Assembly: GCF_900269665.1 (NCBI RefSeq)
Contig: NZ_LT985361.1
Coordinates: 6,397,933 to 6,461,932 of the forward strand
Length of the DNA stretch: 64,000 nt
Direction: 5' to 3'
From: Nocardia suismassiliense
GTDB lineage: Bacteria > Actinomycetota > Actinomycetes > Mycobacteriales > Mycobacteriaceae
Shown here: positions 32,093 through 41,028 of the stretch, one piece after another
Layout of the letters: each line of letters opens with the position of its first letter
Position numbering within the stretch: the stretch's first letter is position 1
The notes under the pieces: generated by a model
The model's database searches: none
What the model was told of the DNA's origin: nothing
What the model saw: only the letters and a program-made list of their open reading frames with translations
Position numbers and translations under genes: made by a program

Positions 32093-34003
32093 TCAGTGGT
32101 CGTCGGCGGGGAGGGGCCAGTGGTCGATGTGGGTGAGGACGGTGGTGTCGGTCAGCAGCGTGCGGGCCTTGTCGAGGTAGCGCTGGAGGTAGGGGGAATC
32201 CTGTTGTAGGCGTTGGGATTCGGCCAGCCAGCCGCTGGCTTGGCGTCGGACTTCGGTGGTGGTCAGAGGGTGGTCGGCGGGGAGGAGGGTGCCGCCGTGG
32301 GCGGGGGCGACGAGCATGGCGGAGCCGAGGTGTTTGAGGCAGCGGGCGGTGCCGTGGTTGTCGGCCAGGGTGCGGTAGGCGGTGAGCGCTTGTTGCCAGC
32401 AGCGCAGGGCTCGGCGGGGTTCGCCGCGCGACCACCACACGATGCCCATGGTTTCGCGGATATGTGCACGACCGTCGGGGTCGCGGCCGTCGCGGGTCAG
32501 GGACTCAGCCAGTTCCAGGCGGTCCTGGGCGGCGTCGAGCCTGCCTTGGTGGATGTGGACGACGGCCATGTTGATCAGCGCGCAGACCTCGCCTGCTACG
32601 TCTTCCCGCGGGAGGAGCCACCACGCGGACTCCAAGTGGGCAACCACAGCGTCCAGGTCGCGGTAGGAATCGGTCGGCGGGTCGCCATGAGCAGGCGGCT
32701 CGCCCTGAGCAGGCGGCTCGCCCTGAGCAGGCGGCTCGGTCGGAGCAGGCGGCTCGGTCGGAGCAGGCGGCTCGGTCGGAGCAGGCGGCTCGGTCGGAGC
32801 AGGTGGATCAGCCGACGGGGGCGGATCCGACGGCGAGGGCGGACGCGGATCGGTCGGCGGAGGTGGATCCGACGACGTACACCATTCGGCCAACTTGCGC
32901 AGGGCCTCTTGATGTTCCCACCTCGCGGCCAGACTGGTGGACAGGTTGCGGGGCCGGTAACGCTTCGGCCGTTCAGTCGGATCGCCGGCCCGCATCGAGA
33001 CCAGGTCATGGTGCAGCACAAGGGCTTTCATCGCATCCATGTCGCGCAGTTCGGCGGCCAGCCGTCGGCTGCTCACGTCTTCGCCGGTTCGCGCACACCA
33101 CCCGTCCAGCGCATCCCCGATCCGTACCAGTTCCAGCACCACGGTGGTCGGTAGGTCGTTCGCATAGCGGTTTACGCAGGCGCTGACGAGCCCGCACAGT
33201 TTCGACTCTTCGGCTTTGAACCAGCGGCATGCCCCCGCTGCGAACCGCACCGAATCCAATGCCAACGCCCACCGAGTGGCTCGATCGGCGTAATAGTGCA
33301 CGAGTGCGGTCAGCGCCGCAGCCCACTGCGGACTTGCGATCACCTGCTCTTCTCCGGGCGCTTCGGGCACCTTGAGTAGTTGATAAGGTTGCGCAGCATT
33401 GATTTCCACGCAACCGCGGCGCACTAGTTCATCGAGCAGCACAGCGGCCGTTCGTGGCGGCTTGTCCTGTGCCTGCGGCAGCCGAGCCGATGCGTCGAGC
33501 GCGGCGGCCAACACGGCAAGCAATGCGGCCGCCTCGAACTCGCGCCCGGGCAGCTTCCGCAAAACCGCGGCCTCTTCATCCCTCCAACCCGGAATGGTGG
33601 GCAGCTCGCCCGAGCCCGAGCCCGAGCCCGAATCCGAATCCGAATCCGAGCGCGGCGACCCGTCTGTCGCCGCGGACACCGGAGGCCCCGGCTCGACCAG
33701 ATCAGCGATCATGTCGAGTTCGTGTGCCGTGCGGACTTTTTCGCGATATCGCTGCACGAACCGGTACCCCACATAGACCGCAGCCGCGACAACGACGAGC
33801 ACCGACAGCCACCGCAAGGTCCCGGCCGCCACCTCGACCGCGGGACTCTCCCCAAGCGAGTTCACCACCACATTGCGGGCCAACTCGAACAGCAGCGCAT
33901 AGGCCACCACCGACGCGGTCCCCAGAAACCCTTGCCAGATAGACGATCTCGGCGCGCTCGGTTCGACCGACGAAGCGCGGTCCTGCTCGCCGGGGTGACT
34001 CAT
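32093..34003 (-). CDS. Membrane-anchored TPR-like protein with low-complexity segments
   Basis: 636 residues. Two membrane segments near the N-terminus (about 25-47 and 65-85), then a Ser/Asp-Ser/Gly hexanucleotide-coded run, a helical domain (150-400), a Pro-rich stretch with repeated P-P-A-P-T-E, and a C-terminal TPR-like region (H-I-H-Q-G-R-L-D-A-A-Q-D-R-L-E-L-A-E-S-L and W-S-R-G-E-P-R-R-A-L-R-C-W-Q-Q-A-L). The ATG overlaps the permease stop by 4 bp, so it is coupled to the ABC genes. A regulator or assembly factor of the transporter is possible; nothing catalytic is seen. Confidence 0.75.
   Translation of the reverse strand: MSHPGEQDRASSVEPSAPRSSIWQGFLGTASVVAYALLFELARNVVVNSLGESPAVEVAAGTLRWLSVLVVVAAAVYVGYRFVQRYREKVRTAHELDMIADLVEPGPPVSAATDGSPRSDSDSDSGSGSGSGELPTIPGWRDEEAAVLRKLPGREFEAAALLAVLAAALDASARLPQAQDKPPRTAAVLLDELVRRGCVEINAAQPYQLLKVPEAPGEEQVIASPQWAAALTALVHYYADRATRWALALDSVRFAAGACRWFKAEESKLCGLVSACVNRYANDLPTTVVLELVRIGDALDGWCARTGEDVSSRRLAAELRDMDAMKALVLHHDLVSMRAGDPTERPKRYRPRNLSTSLAARWEHQEALRKLAEWCTSSDPPPPTDPRPPSPSDPPPSADPPAPTEPPAPTEPPAPTEPPAPTEPPAQGEPPAQGEPPAHGDPPTDSYRDLDAVVAHLESAWWLLPREDVAGEVCALINMAVVHIHQGRLDAAQDRLELAESLTRDGRDPDGRAHIRETMGIVWWSRGEPRRALRCWQQALTAYRTLADNHGTARCLKHLGSAMLVAPAHGGTLLPADHPLTTTEVRRQASGWLAESQRLQQDSPYLQRYLDKARTLLTDTTVLTHIDHWPLPADDH
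32682..32807 (-). repeat. Seven in-frame 18-bp tandem repeats
   Basis: Units of 18 bp encode P-P-A-P-T-E-like and P-P-A-Q-G-E-like hexapeptides inside the TPR-protein gene. Copy number can change without shifting the frame, so length variation between strains is likely. Confidence 0.8.
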
Positions 34004-35877
34004 CGCAACACTCCCCCGGTCAGCCCCGGCACCAGCCAGCGCCGCCAGGTCGCCAGCAGCAATGCGACCGGCAGGATGGCCGACATCAACGCACCCGCCG
34101 CCAATTGTGCCGAGTTCTCACTGAATTGACGCGCCTCGCCCCAGAGCAACAGCGACCACGGCGTCGCCCCCGCGCCGCTGATCAGCAGTCCGATCACGAA
34201 ATCGTTCCAGACCTGGATGAATTCGAGCACCGCCACCGCACCGAGCGCCGGACCGGCGGTGGTCAGCACCCGCCGGGCGATCGTGCCGGGACCCGCCAGA
34301 CCGTGCAAGGCGTCAGCGGCGGGCGTGCCGGGCGCGGCCAGCAAGGCGCCGCGCAGTACCAGGATGGCGATCGGCAGGCCGGCCGCCGCGTGCAGCAGGA
34401 TCAACGGGATTCGGGTGCCGGAGAGCCCGTAGGTGTCGATGAAGGTGTTGACCGGTCCGAGGTAACTCTGCACCGGCAGCACGGAGAGCACCACCAGCGA
34501 CACCACCGCGATGTTCGCCGCAGGGCGGTTAGGACGCAGTGCCGCAAGCCGATACGCGACCGGCACTCCGGCGGCGACCACGATGACGGTGGCCAGGCCG
34601 GCCACCCACGCGGTCGTCTCCAGGGACCGCAGCAAGGCCGGGTCGCGCCACATACGGGTGATCGCGCCGAAACCCCAACCGTCGCGATCTTGCAGTGCCG
34701 CCAGAATCAGCGCGACGATCGGGAGCAGCGCCACTGCCGACACCGTCAGCATTACCAGCACCCGCAGCGGCTTCGCCGGATGCCGCGCCACTTCCACCGG
34801 GTGCTGCCGCGGCACCGACCAGCTCGTCTTCTGGGTGCGCACGTCGGGCTGCAACAGCCAGGCCACGAATCCGACCAGCACCGCGAGCGGCAAACCGTAG
34901 GCCGCCGCGACGCCCGCCTCGATCTCGGAGTCGACGGCCAACCGCCACCAGTGCACCGTCGCGCTGTCGACTTGGTACTGCATCGAGCCCGGCACCCCGA
35001 TCAGCACCACATCGAACACCCTGGCCGCGGCCACCCCCACGGCCAACCCGACGATCAGCATCACCGGACGCAGTTGCGCGTCGAGCCGCTGCGCCAACGT
35101 CCCCTCCTCGCCGCGATACAGGTAGCGGGCGCGGGCCGGATCGGACTCGATGGCGCGAATACCGGCCCGGAACAGCCCCGTGACGAACCCGAACCAGGTC
35201 CACAGGAACGCCGAACCCAGCATTACCGCGAACCAGAAGCGGTACACCCCAACGCTTTCGATGCCGAGCCGATCCCCGAGGTACTGGAAGATCAGCCGAA
35301 AGGCGACGCCGGACACCACCGCGGAGATCCCCACCGGCACGATCAGCGGCCACCACAACCACCGCGAATCCCGTCCCCACCAAGCGATCCCGAGCGCCAC
35401 CACCAGCAGCACCACCCCGAACAGCACCCACACCAGCGTGCGCACATACGCCCAACTCCCGTCCCGCCCCAGCGCCGTCCCCAACACCACCAACCCCGCG
35501 ACAACCAACCCCAGCAGCACCGGCCACAACCCCCACCGAAGCCACGTGGCCCGCTGATCCCCCCGCTGATCCCCTCGGTGCCTGACAAGCTGCGTCACCC
35601 CGACCGCACCGACGGCGACGACCGCACACGAAGCCACCACCAACGGCCGGGCCCGCACCGCGCTCACCACAGTCCACGCCACGGGCACCACAACCAGCGA
35701 CACCGTCAGCACGGTCGCAGGCAGCCCGGCTACCAAGCCGACCCACCGCCGCGGATGACTCCCCGCGACCAGCGGCCCGCGCATCCGCCGGGTAGCAAGC
35801 TCCAGACGCAGCCCGTGCGAATCGAAGTCACCGCGTTCGCGCGGCGCCTCAGGTGGCTCAGTCATCGCCACCGCCAA
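34000..35877 (-). CDS. Fused ABC sugar-type permease (MalF-MalG in one chain)
   Basis: 625 residues with two permease halves: the first about 40-345, the second about 365-625. Each contains a run of membrane segments, and the C-terminal half shows F-I-Q-V-W-N-D-F-V-I-G-L-L-I typical of MalG-like permeases. The E-A-A---G coupling loop, which docks on the ATPase, is degenerate in both halves (for example A-A-D-A-L-H-G-L-A-G in the second). The gene lies 18 bp after the binding-protein gene and overlaps the TPR gene. No ATPase is near, so a shared one (as MsiK in Streptomyces) would be needed. Confidence 0.82.
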   Translation of the reverse strand: MAVAMTEPPEAPRERGDFDSHGLRLELATRRMRGPLVAGSHPRRWVGLVAGLPATVLTVSLVVVPVAWTVVSAVRARPLVVASCAVVAVGAVGVTQLVRHRGDQRGDQRATWLRWGLWPVLLGLVVAGLVVLGTALGRDGSWAYVRTLVWVLFGVVLLVVALGIAWWGRDSRWLWWPLIVPVGISAVVSGVAFRLIFQYLGDRLGIESVGVYRFWFAVMLGSAFLWTWFGFVTGLFRAGIRAIESDPARARYLYRGEEGTLAQRLDAQLRPVMLIVGLAVGVAAARVFDVVLIGVPGSMQYQVDSATVHWWRLAVDSEIEAGVAAAYGLPLAVLVGFVAWLLQPDVRTQKTSWSVPRQHPVEVARHPAKPLRVLVMLTVSAVALLPIVALILAALQDRDGWGFGAITRMWRDPALLRSLETTAWVAGLATVIVVAAGVPVAYRLAALRPNRPAANIAVVSLVVLSVLPVQSYLGPVNTFIDTYGLSGTRIPLILLHAAAGLPIAILVLRGALLAAPGTPAADALHGLAGPGTIARRVLTTAGPALGAVAVLEFIQVWNDFVIGLLISGAGATPWSLLLWGEARQFSENSAQLAAGALMSAILPVALLLATWRRWLVPGLTGGVLR

Positions 35878-35895
35878 CGTCGCATCGCCCCACCA

Positions 35896-37188
35896 TCACC
35901 GCCGCCGATCCACCGCATCGAGCGCGGCGATCGCCCGATCGGTCGCGTCGGCGAGCTCTTCGATCTTCCCGTCCCCGACAGTGATCAGGAAGTCGGTCAA
36001 TATGCGCCACAATCCGTTTCGCCCACCGACCGCACCGATCCGATCGGACAGATCGAAGGCGCTGCGCGTACTCAACATTCGCGCCGAGGGTTCGAGGAAA
36101 CTCGAATACCGCGCGTTGGTCCGCAGATTCGGCGCGATGAACCCGTGATACTCCTCGATCCACGGCACCGGCGCGGACGGTTCGGCAAGCGCCGCAACCA
36201 CTTCCATGGCCCGCTCGGTCGCCGACTCGGTCACCACCATCACATCACCGCCCACGATGCGCGGCGGGTTCTGCCCCGAGGTGACCGCCGGAAACGCGGC
36301 AACGCCGACCTCGTCCTCCAAACGGCGACCAGATCGGCGCACGGCGGAGCGCACGATGGGTTCGGCGAAGTCCGGCACGACGACCATCACCGCGCGCCGA
36401 TGCTCGAACACCTCGCGCACCGCGTCCGGGAACTGGCGGGTCAATGCGGCCGCGATACCGCCGGGAAACGCATGCCGATGCCCCCACAGCGCACCCAGAT
36501 GACCGAATGCGGCACGCACCGCAGGGCTTTCCCAGGAACGACCATTTCCATCGACCGCCACCTCGTCGTAGATCCGCGGCGACTCGGCGAGCAGCGCGTT
36601 CTCGAACAGGTCGGTGAGGACCCAGCCGTCCGCCGCACCGAGCGCAAGCAACCGCACCGGCGACTCTGCGAGCACCTCCATGCGGTCGAGCCAGTCCATG
36701 ATGGTCCAGCCGGCCGGGTCACCGAGACGGTACTTGTCCACCAGGCGCCGGTTGTACCAGACCATCGACTTGTCCGCCGCCTTGAACGGCACGCCATAGA
36801 GTTTCCCGTTGTACTGCACCAACTGCCGCCACACGTCCGGGTAGCGCGACCCCAGCTCGTCGGACCACAGCGTCTCCGCCAGCGGCCGCAGTTTGCGCTG
36901 TTCGGCCAGCGCCCGCACCCGGCCGGCCTGCGGCAGCATCACGATGTCCGGCGCCGAGCGGCCACCCGCGGTGAACGCCGTCTCGATGTCGTCGCCGAGC
37001 GGAACGACATCCACCGGGCGGTCATAACCGAGGCGGGCGAGCACCGCCCGGAACGCCGCCAGCTCGGACCCGCTCCAGGACACCCCGATGCGGACCGCAC
37101 CGGGGTTGCCGAGCAGTAGGTCGGGGGCACAGGCGGCCGCGAGTGGCGCCACGAGCGCCACTTGCAGTAGTTCCCGCCTGCTTCGCAT
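35896..37188 (-). CDS. ABC transporter substrate-binding lipoprotein
   Basis: 430-residue family 1 (sugar-type) solute-binding protein. The N-terminus R-S-R-R-E-L-L-Q-V-A-L-V-A-P-L-A-A-A-C has twin arginines and a lipobox with the lipidated Cys20. Later parts show P-D-I-V-M-L-P-Q-A-G-R-V, Y-N-G-K-L-Y-G-V-P-F-K-A-A and W-Y-N-R-R-L, all typical. Ligand unknown; probably a sugar or sugar-like compound. First gene of the binding-protein / fused permease / TPR unit, 31 bp after the SPFH gene. Confidence 0.9.
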   Translation of the reverse strand: MRSRRELLQVALVAPLAAACAPDLLLGNPGAVRIGVSWSGSELAAFRAVLARLGYDRPVDVVPLGDDIETAFTAGGRSAPDIVMLPQAGRVRALAEQRKLRPLAETLWSDELGSRYPDVWRQLVQYNGKLYGVPFKAADKSMVWYNRRLVDKYRLGDPAGWTIMDWLDRMEVLAESPVRLLALGAADGWVLTDLFENALLAESPRIYDEVAVDGNGRSWESPAVRAAFGHLGALWGHRHAFPGGIAAALTRQFPDAVREVFEHRRAVMVVVPDFAEPIVRSAVRRSGRRLEDEVGVAAFPAVTSGQNPPRIVGGDVMVVTESATERAMEVVAALAEPSAPVPWIEEYHGFIAPNLRTNARYSSFLEPSARMLSTRSAFDLSDRIGAVGGRNGLWRILTDFLITVGDGKIEELADATDRAIAALDAVDRRR

Positions 37189-37219
37189 GACCCCCCGGCC
37201 ACCTATGTCGAGATACTGC

Positions 37220-38569
37220 CTACTTGGAGAAGTTCTCCGGCGGCTGCCACGGCCTGCCGTGCGGATCCTCGGACCGGTAGGTCGGCGGCTGCTGTTGCTG
37301 CGGCGGTTGCTGCTGCTGGGACTCCTGCTGCGGCGGCTGTTGCGGTAACTGCTGCTGCGGTGGCTGCTGCGGAATCTCCTCCTGCGGCGGCGGGTACGCC
37401 TTCTCCTCGGCGGGCATCACCGGCCGATGCGGCGACGCTTGGCGCGGTACGACCGGCGGCGAGGCCATCAGGTCTTCCACCGGCTTGCGGGCGGTCTCTT
37501 CCGCGGCACGGACCGCTCGCTCGATGGCGGGGTCGGGCGCGGTGTCGAACCATTCCGCGACGTCATCGGAGTCGTCCTCCACCTTGGTCGGCTCGCCGTC
37601 GGAGGCGGGCGGCTCGTAGCGGAAGATGCCGTCCTCCCCCTTGCTGCCGAAGCTGGTGGCGAACCCTTCGAGGGCCTTGCCGAAATCACTCGGCACCAGC
37701 CACACCTTGTTGGCGTCGCCGCGCGCGACCATCGGCAGCGTCTGCATGTATTGGTAGGCAAGCAGTTCCGGCGTCGGCTTGCCGTTCTTGATTGCGGCGA
37801 AGACCTTTTCGATGGCCTTGGCCTGGCCCTGGGCCTGCAGGTAGGAGGCGGCCCGCTCACCCTGCGCGCGCAGGATGCGGCTCTGCCGTTCACCTTCGGC
37901 CTCCAGGATCGCCGACTGCTTGGCGCCCTCGGCGGAGAGCACCTGCGCCTGCTTGGAGCCCTCGGCCATCTTGATCTGCGATTCGCGGGTGCCCTCGGCG
38001 GTGAGGATCATCGCGCGCTTCTCACGATCGGCCTTCATCTGCTTTTCCATCGACTCCTGGATGGACGCGGGCGGGTCGATGCTCTTCAGCTCGACCCGGG
38101 CCACGCGCAGCCCCCAGCGTCCGGTCGCCTCGTCCAGCACGCCGCGCAGCTGGCCGTTGATCTGATCGCGGGAGGTCAGCGTCTGTTCCAGGGTCATGCC
38201 GCCGACCACGTTGCGCAGCGTGGTGACGGTGAGCTGCTCGACCGCGGCGATGTAGTTGCTGATCTCGTAGACCGCCGCCTGCGGGCTGGTGACCTGGAAA
38301 TACACCACGGTATCGATGTGCAGCGTCAGGTTGTCCTCGGTGATCACCGGCTGCGGCGGGAACGACACCACCCGCTCGCGCAGATCCACCTTGGCGCGAA
38401 TGCGATCGGCGAACGGCACCAGGAACGTCAACTGCCCCGACACCGTGCGCGAATACCGGCCGAGCCGCTCGATCACCGCCGCTTCCGCCTGCGGTACCAG
38501 CGCGATCGACTTGAAGACCACCACCACGACCAAAAGCACGAGTACAGCGGCAACGATCAGTACAGCCAT
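37220..38569 (-). CDS. SPFH/stomatin-like membrane protein (Rv1488-like)
   Basis: 449 residues: N-terminal membrane anchor (2-25), SPFH domain (A-V-I-E-R-L-G-R-Y-S-R-T through I-D-P-P), coiled coil with repeated A-E-G (T-A-E-G-T-R-E-S, S-A-E-G-A-K-Q-S, E-A-E-G-E-R-Q-S), and a Pro/Gln-rich tail of 60 residues. Such proteins scaffold membrane microdomains or regulate membrane proteases. Paired with NfeD directly upstream (stop and start codons abut), the usual stomatin operon. Matches Rv1488 in position. Confidence 0.92.
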   Translation of the reverse strand: MAVLIVAAVLVLLVVVVVFKSIALVPQAEAAVIERLGRYSRTVSGQLTFLVPFADRIRAKVDLRERVVSFPPQPVITEDNLTLHIDTVVYFQVTSPQAAVYEISNYIAAVEQLTVTTLRNVVGGMTLEQTLTSRDQINGQLRGVLDEATGRWGLRVARVELKSIDPPASIQESMEKQMKADREKRAMILTAEGTRESQIKMAEGSKQAQVLSAEGAKQSAILEAEGERQSRILRAQGERAASYLQAQGQAKAIEKVFAAIKNGKPTPELLAYQYMQTLPMVARGDANKVWLVPSDFGKALEGFATSFGSKGEDGIFRYEPPASDGEPTKVEDDSDDVAEWFDTAPDPAIERAVRAAEETARKPVEDLMASPPVVPRQASPHRPVMPAEEKAYPPPQEEIPQQPPQQQLPQQPPQQESQQQQPPQQQQPPTYRSEDPHGRPWQPPENFSK

Positions 38570-39001
38570 TTACGGCCCCTTCCAGACGACGGCGGTCGCG
38601 CCTTCGATCCTCATGACATACACCTTCGTACCGGGTTCGTACACCTCGGACTCGTCCATCGGCCGGGCGGTCCAGACTTCACCGCCCAGTTTCACCTGGC
38701 CGGAATGTGCGGCCACCTCTTCCAGTACCACCGCCGATTTACCTTGCAGCGCATCCACGTTCGTCGGCGTCGGCGGTGGGGTGCCGAAGCGGCGGCGCAG
38801 GATCGGCCGCACCCCGAGGAACAGCACCAGCGTGAGCACAGCGAAGACGATGGCGTCGACCACGAGCGAGGGGCCCGCGATCGCGCTGACGCCCGCGGGG
38901 CCCAGCGCGGCGGTACCGAGCATGATCAGCGTCAGGTCCCCGGTGAGCATTTCCGCCGCCGCGAGCAAGATGCCCGCGACCAGCCAAATTATTGCGGCCA
39001 C
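38570..39001 (-). CDS. NfeD-like membrane protein (Rv1487-like)
   Basis: 143-residue short NfeD: two or three N-terminal membrane segments and a C-terminal OB-fold (L-Q-G-K-S-A-V-V-L-E-E-V-A-A-H-S-G-Q-V-K-L-G-G-E-V-W-T-A-R). It partners stomatin-like proteins; here it is directly upstream of one. Divergent from the DUF3097 gene over a 150-bp gap. Confidence 0.9.
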   Translation of the reverse strand: MAAIIWLVAGILLAAAEMLTGDLTLIMLGTAALGPAGVSAIAGPSLVVDAIVFAVLTLVLFLGVRPILRRRFGTPPPTPTNVDALQGKSAVVLEEVAAHSGQVKLGGEVWTARPMDESEVYEPGTKVYVMRIEGATAVVWKGP

Positions 39002-39152
39002 GCCACCACTCTAGTGCGCCGGTGATGATCACGGGCGGCACTGACGCGACTACAGATCTCGGGTGAATCACGAATCGCGCACCGGTGTCGCGTGGCCGTA
39101 TCGGCCGCGTCGGTGTACTGAAATCGCCAGCGGCGGTGCTAGCTTCGAGCGG

Positions 39153-39980
39153 GTGAGCGGGCATGACAGCTATGGCGGCGACATCTTCTCCGGACATTCC
39201 CGAGCGAAGAAGCGGGTGGTGCCGCGGGTTACGGCGGAGCGCGACCTCGTGGTCGAGGACGCGGCCAGCGGATTCTGCGGCGCTGTGGTGGGTTTCGATC
39301 GCAGCTACGACGGTGAGTTCGTGAAGCTGGAGGACGCGCGCGGCGCGGTGCGGCTGTTCGCCATGCGCGAGGCCGCGTTCCTCATCGACGGCGAGCCGGT
39401 GACGCTGATCAAGCCGGCCGCCACCGCGCCGAAGCAGCCGACGCGCTCGGCGTCCGGCTCCACCAGAGTGGAGGGTCTGCGGGCCCGCGTCGCCAGGACC
39501 AGCCGGATCTGGGTGGAGGGCGTGCACGACGCCGCGCTGGTCGAGCGGGTGTGGGGGCACGATCTGCGGGTCGAAGGTGTGGTCGTCGAGCATCTGGAGG
39601 GCCTGGACAATCTCGCCGAGCGACTCACCGAATTCGAGCCGGGGCCGGGCCGCCGGGTCGGGGTACTGGTCGACCACCTGGTCACCGGATCCAAGGAGAC
39701 TCAGCTCACCACCGGGCTCGGCCCGAACGTACTGGTCACCGGTCACCCGTTCATCGACGTCTGGCAGGCGGTGCGCCCGGCCACCGTCGGGATCCCCGCC
39801 TGGCCGCAGGTGCCGCGCGGCGAAGACTGGAAAACCGGCATTTGTGATCGATTGGGCTGGGGCACCCCGCAGGAGGGCTGGCGGCGGGTCTACGGCGCGG
39901 TCGAATCGTTCCGCGACCTGGAGGCGCCGCTCATCGGGGCGGTGGAGCGGCTGATCGACTTCGTCACCGAACCGGAATAG
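39153..39980 (+). CDS. DUF3097 conserved protein (Rv1486c-like)
   Basis: 275 residues, a conserved actinobacterial protein of unknown function. Recognisable stretch: R-I-W-V-E-G-V-H-D-A-A-L-V-E-R-V-W-G-H-D-L-R-V-E-G, resembling a TOPRIM-like acidic E...D-x-D pattern only weakly. Later W-x-x-V-Y-G-A-V-E-S-F-R-D-L-E-A-P-L-I-G-A-V-E-R. GTG at 39153 gives the usual start (V-S-G-H-D-S-Y-G-G-D-I); 30 upstream codons are unrelated. The position next to hemH-side genes matches Rv1486c. Confidence 0.85.
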   Translation: MSGHDSYGGDIFSGHSRAKKRVVPRVTAERDLVVEDAASGFCGAVVGFDRSYDGEFVKLEDARGAVRLFAMREAAFLIDGEPVTLIKPAATAPKQPTRSASGSTRVEGLRARVARTSRIWVEGVHDAALVERVWGHDLRVEGVVVEHLEGLDNLAERLTEFEPGPGRRVGVLVDHLVTGSKETQLTTGLGPNVLVTGHPFIDVWQAVRPATVGIPAWPQVPRGEDWKTGICDRLGWGTPQEGWRRVYGAVESFRDLEAPLIGAVERLIDFVTEPE

Positions 39981-40022
39981 CAGGTCCGCGCGAGTGACTC
40001 GCGTCGCTGCTCAGGAATGCCG

Positions 40023-40042
40023 TTCGCGGGAATGCCCGCGAA
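40023..40042 (+). terminator. Hairpin after DUF3097 gene
   Basis: Perfect 8-bp stem TTCGCGGG / CCCGCGAA with a 4-base loop, 43 bp after the stop codon. A weaker hairpin (CGCGAG-TGA-CTCGCG) precedes it at 39989. Confidence 0.6.
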
Positions 40043-40070
40043 TAACCGTCACCCTTTATGCTCGATAATT

Positions 40071-40886
40071 ATGTGCTCTCCTAGTGCCACGCTGACGGTG
40101 TGGGCCGGCTCATGGCTGGCCGGCTGTAGCGCGCCCGACGACGTCCTGGCGGCCCTGCACGCGTGGGCGCCCCAGCACACCATCGCCGCGGGCGATCCGG
40201 TCACCGGTGGTCGCACCGACCTGCCGTGGTCGTCCAGGGGCAACCTGCCCGGGACCGGAATGATGGCGCTGCTCAAGGTGATTCGCGAGAGCATGGCCCA
40301 GCCCGGCGCCCAGCTGCGGCTGGTTCTTCCGGTGCCGGGCGACGTGCGTGGCCTGCCCACCGGAACCGCCTTCGCCGCCGACGCGATCGAGGCGGAAGAG
40401 GGCCTGCTGATCGGGGTGCCCGGCACCGAAGGCACCGGTCTCATCCCGCAGTGGACCGACGAGGACACGCTCCAGTGGTCGGTCTACAGCACGCCGATCC
40501 CGCCCGCGCCCGGTCAGGACATGTCGCTCGGCGAGGCCGAATACGCGATGCGCGAGGCGGTTCGCGATGCCGCCGACGCCCTGCTGCAGCTGCACACCAC
40601 CTCGGTCGGTTCGGCCGACTCGGACCCGCGCGAACTCATCGAGGCCGAGCTGGCCGACTACTCCCGGCACGACTACCCGGACTCGATTCCGTTGCGCGCC
40701 AGGAAGATTCTCGATACCGCCGATCACGTCGCCGCCATCCTCACTGTGGCGCAACGGGAACCGGCGTCCTCACCGACCTCGGCCAGCGCGATCGGCGCGC
40801 AGGAGTCGCTGCTGCGCCCGCTGTGGGACGCGATCCGCGCGGCGCGGCTGGTCGCCATCCACGCCGCGGCGCGCAGCACGCCATGA
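40071..40886 (+). CDS. Conserved hypothetical protein
   Basis: 271 residues; not identified. The N-terminal 150 residues contain short beta-type strands and G-x-G turns (L-R-L-V-L-P-V-P-G-D-V-R-G-L-P and L-L-I-G-V-P-G-T-E-G-T-G-L), the C-terminus is helical. No signal peptide or membrane span. A TATGCT box 7-12 bases before the ATG (40058-40063) would give a very short or absent leader. It is one of three genes inserted between hemH and the DUF3097 gene compared with M. tuberculosis. Confidence 0.7.
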   Translation: MCSPSATLTVWAGSWLAGCSAPDDVLAALHAWAPQHTIAAGDPVTGGRTDLPWSSRGNLPGTGMMALLKVIRESMAQPGAQLRLVLPVPGDVRGLPTGTAFAADAIEAEEGLLIGVPGTEGTGLIPQWTDEDTLQWSVYSTPIPPAPGQDMSLGEAEYAMREAVRDAADALLQLHTTSVGSADSDPRELIEAELADYSRHDYPDSIPLRARKILDTADHVAAILTVAQREPASSPTSASAIGAQESLLRPLWDAIRAARLVAIHAAARSTP

Positions 40887-41028
40887 GCCGCGCGCTCTCG
40901 GCGGCTCGATATTCAGCGCCGACTCCGTAACAACGCCCTACCCGGCCGCGACCGGGCGACAAGACCCCGACCATCCAGCTTCTGGTTGAATGGGCCGACC
41001 ATCCGATCCCTCCAGCAGGAGGTATGAC

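Noticed and set aside
32682..32807. CRISPR-like array from the 18-bp repeats
   Set aside because: The units are contiguous, without spacers, and code in frame for a Pro-rich stretch of the TPR protein.
33603..33650. Hexanucleotide run as a phase-variation switch
   Set aside because: The repeat unit is six bases, so copy changes cannot shift the frame of the TPR-protein gene; it only alters the length of a Ser/Asp-Ser/Gly linker.
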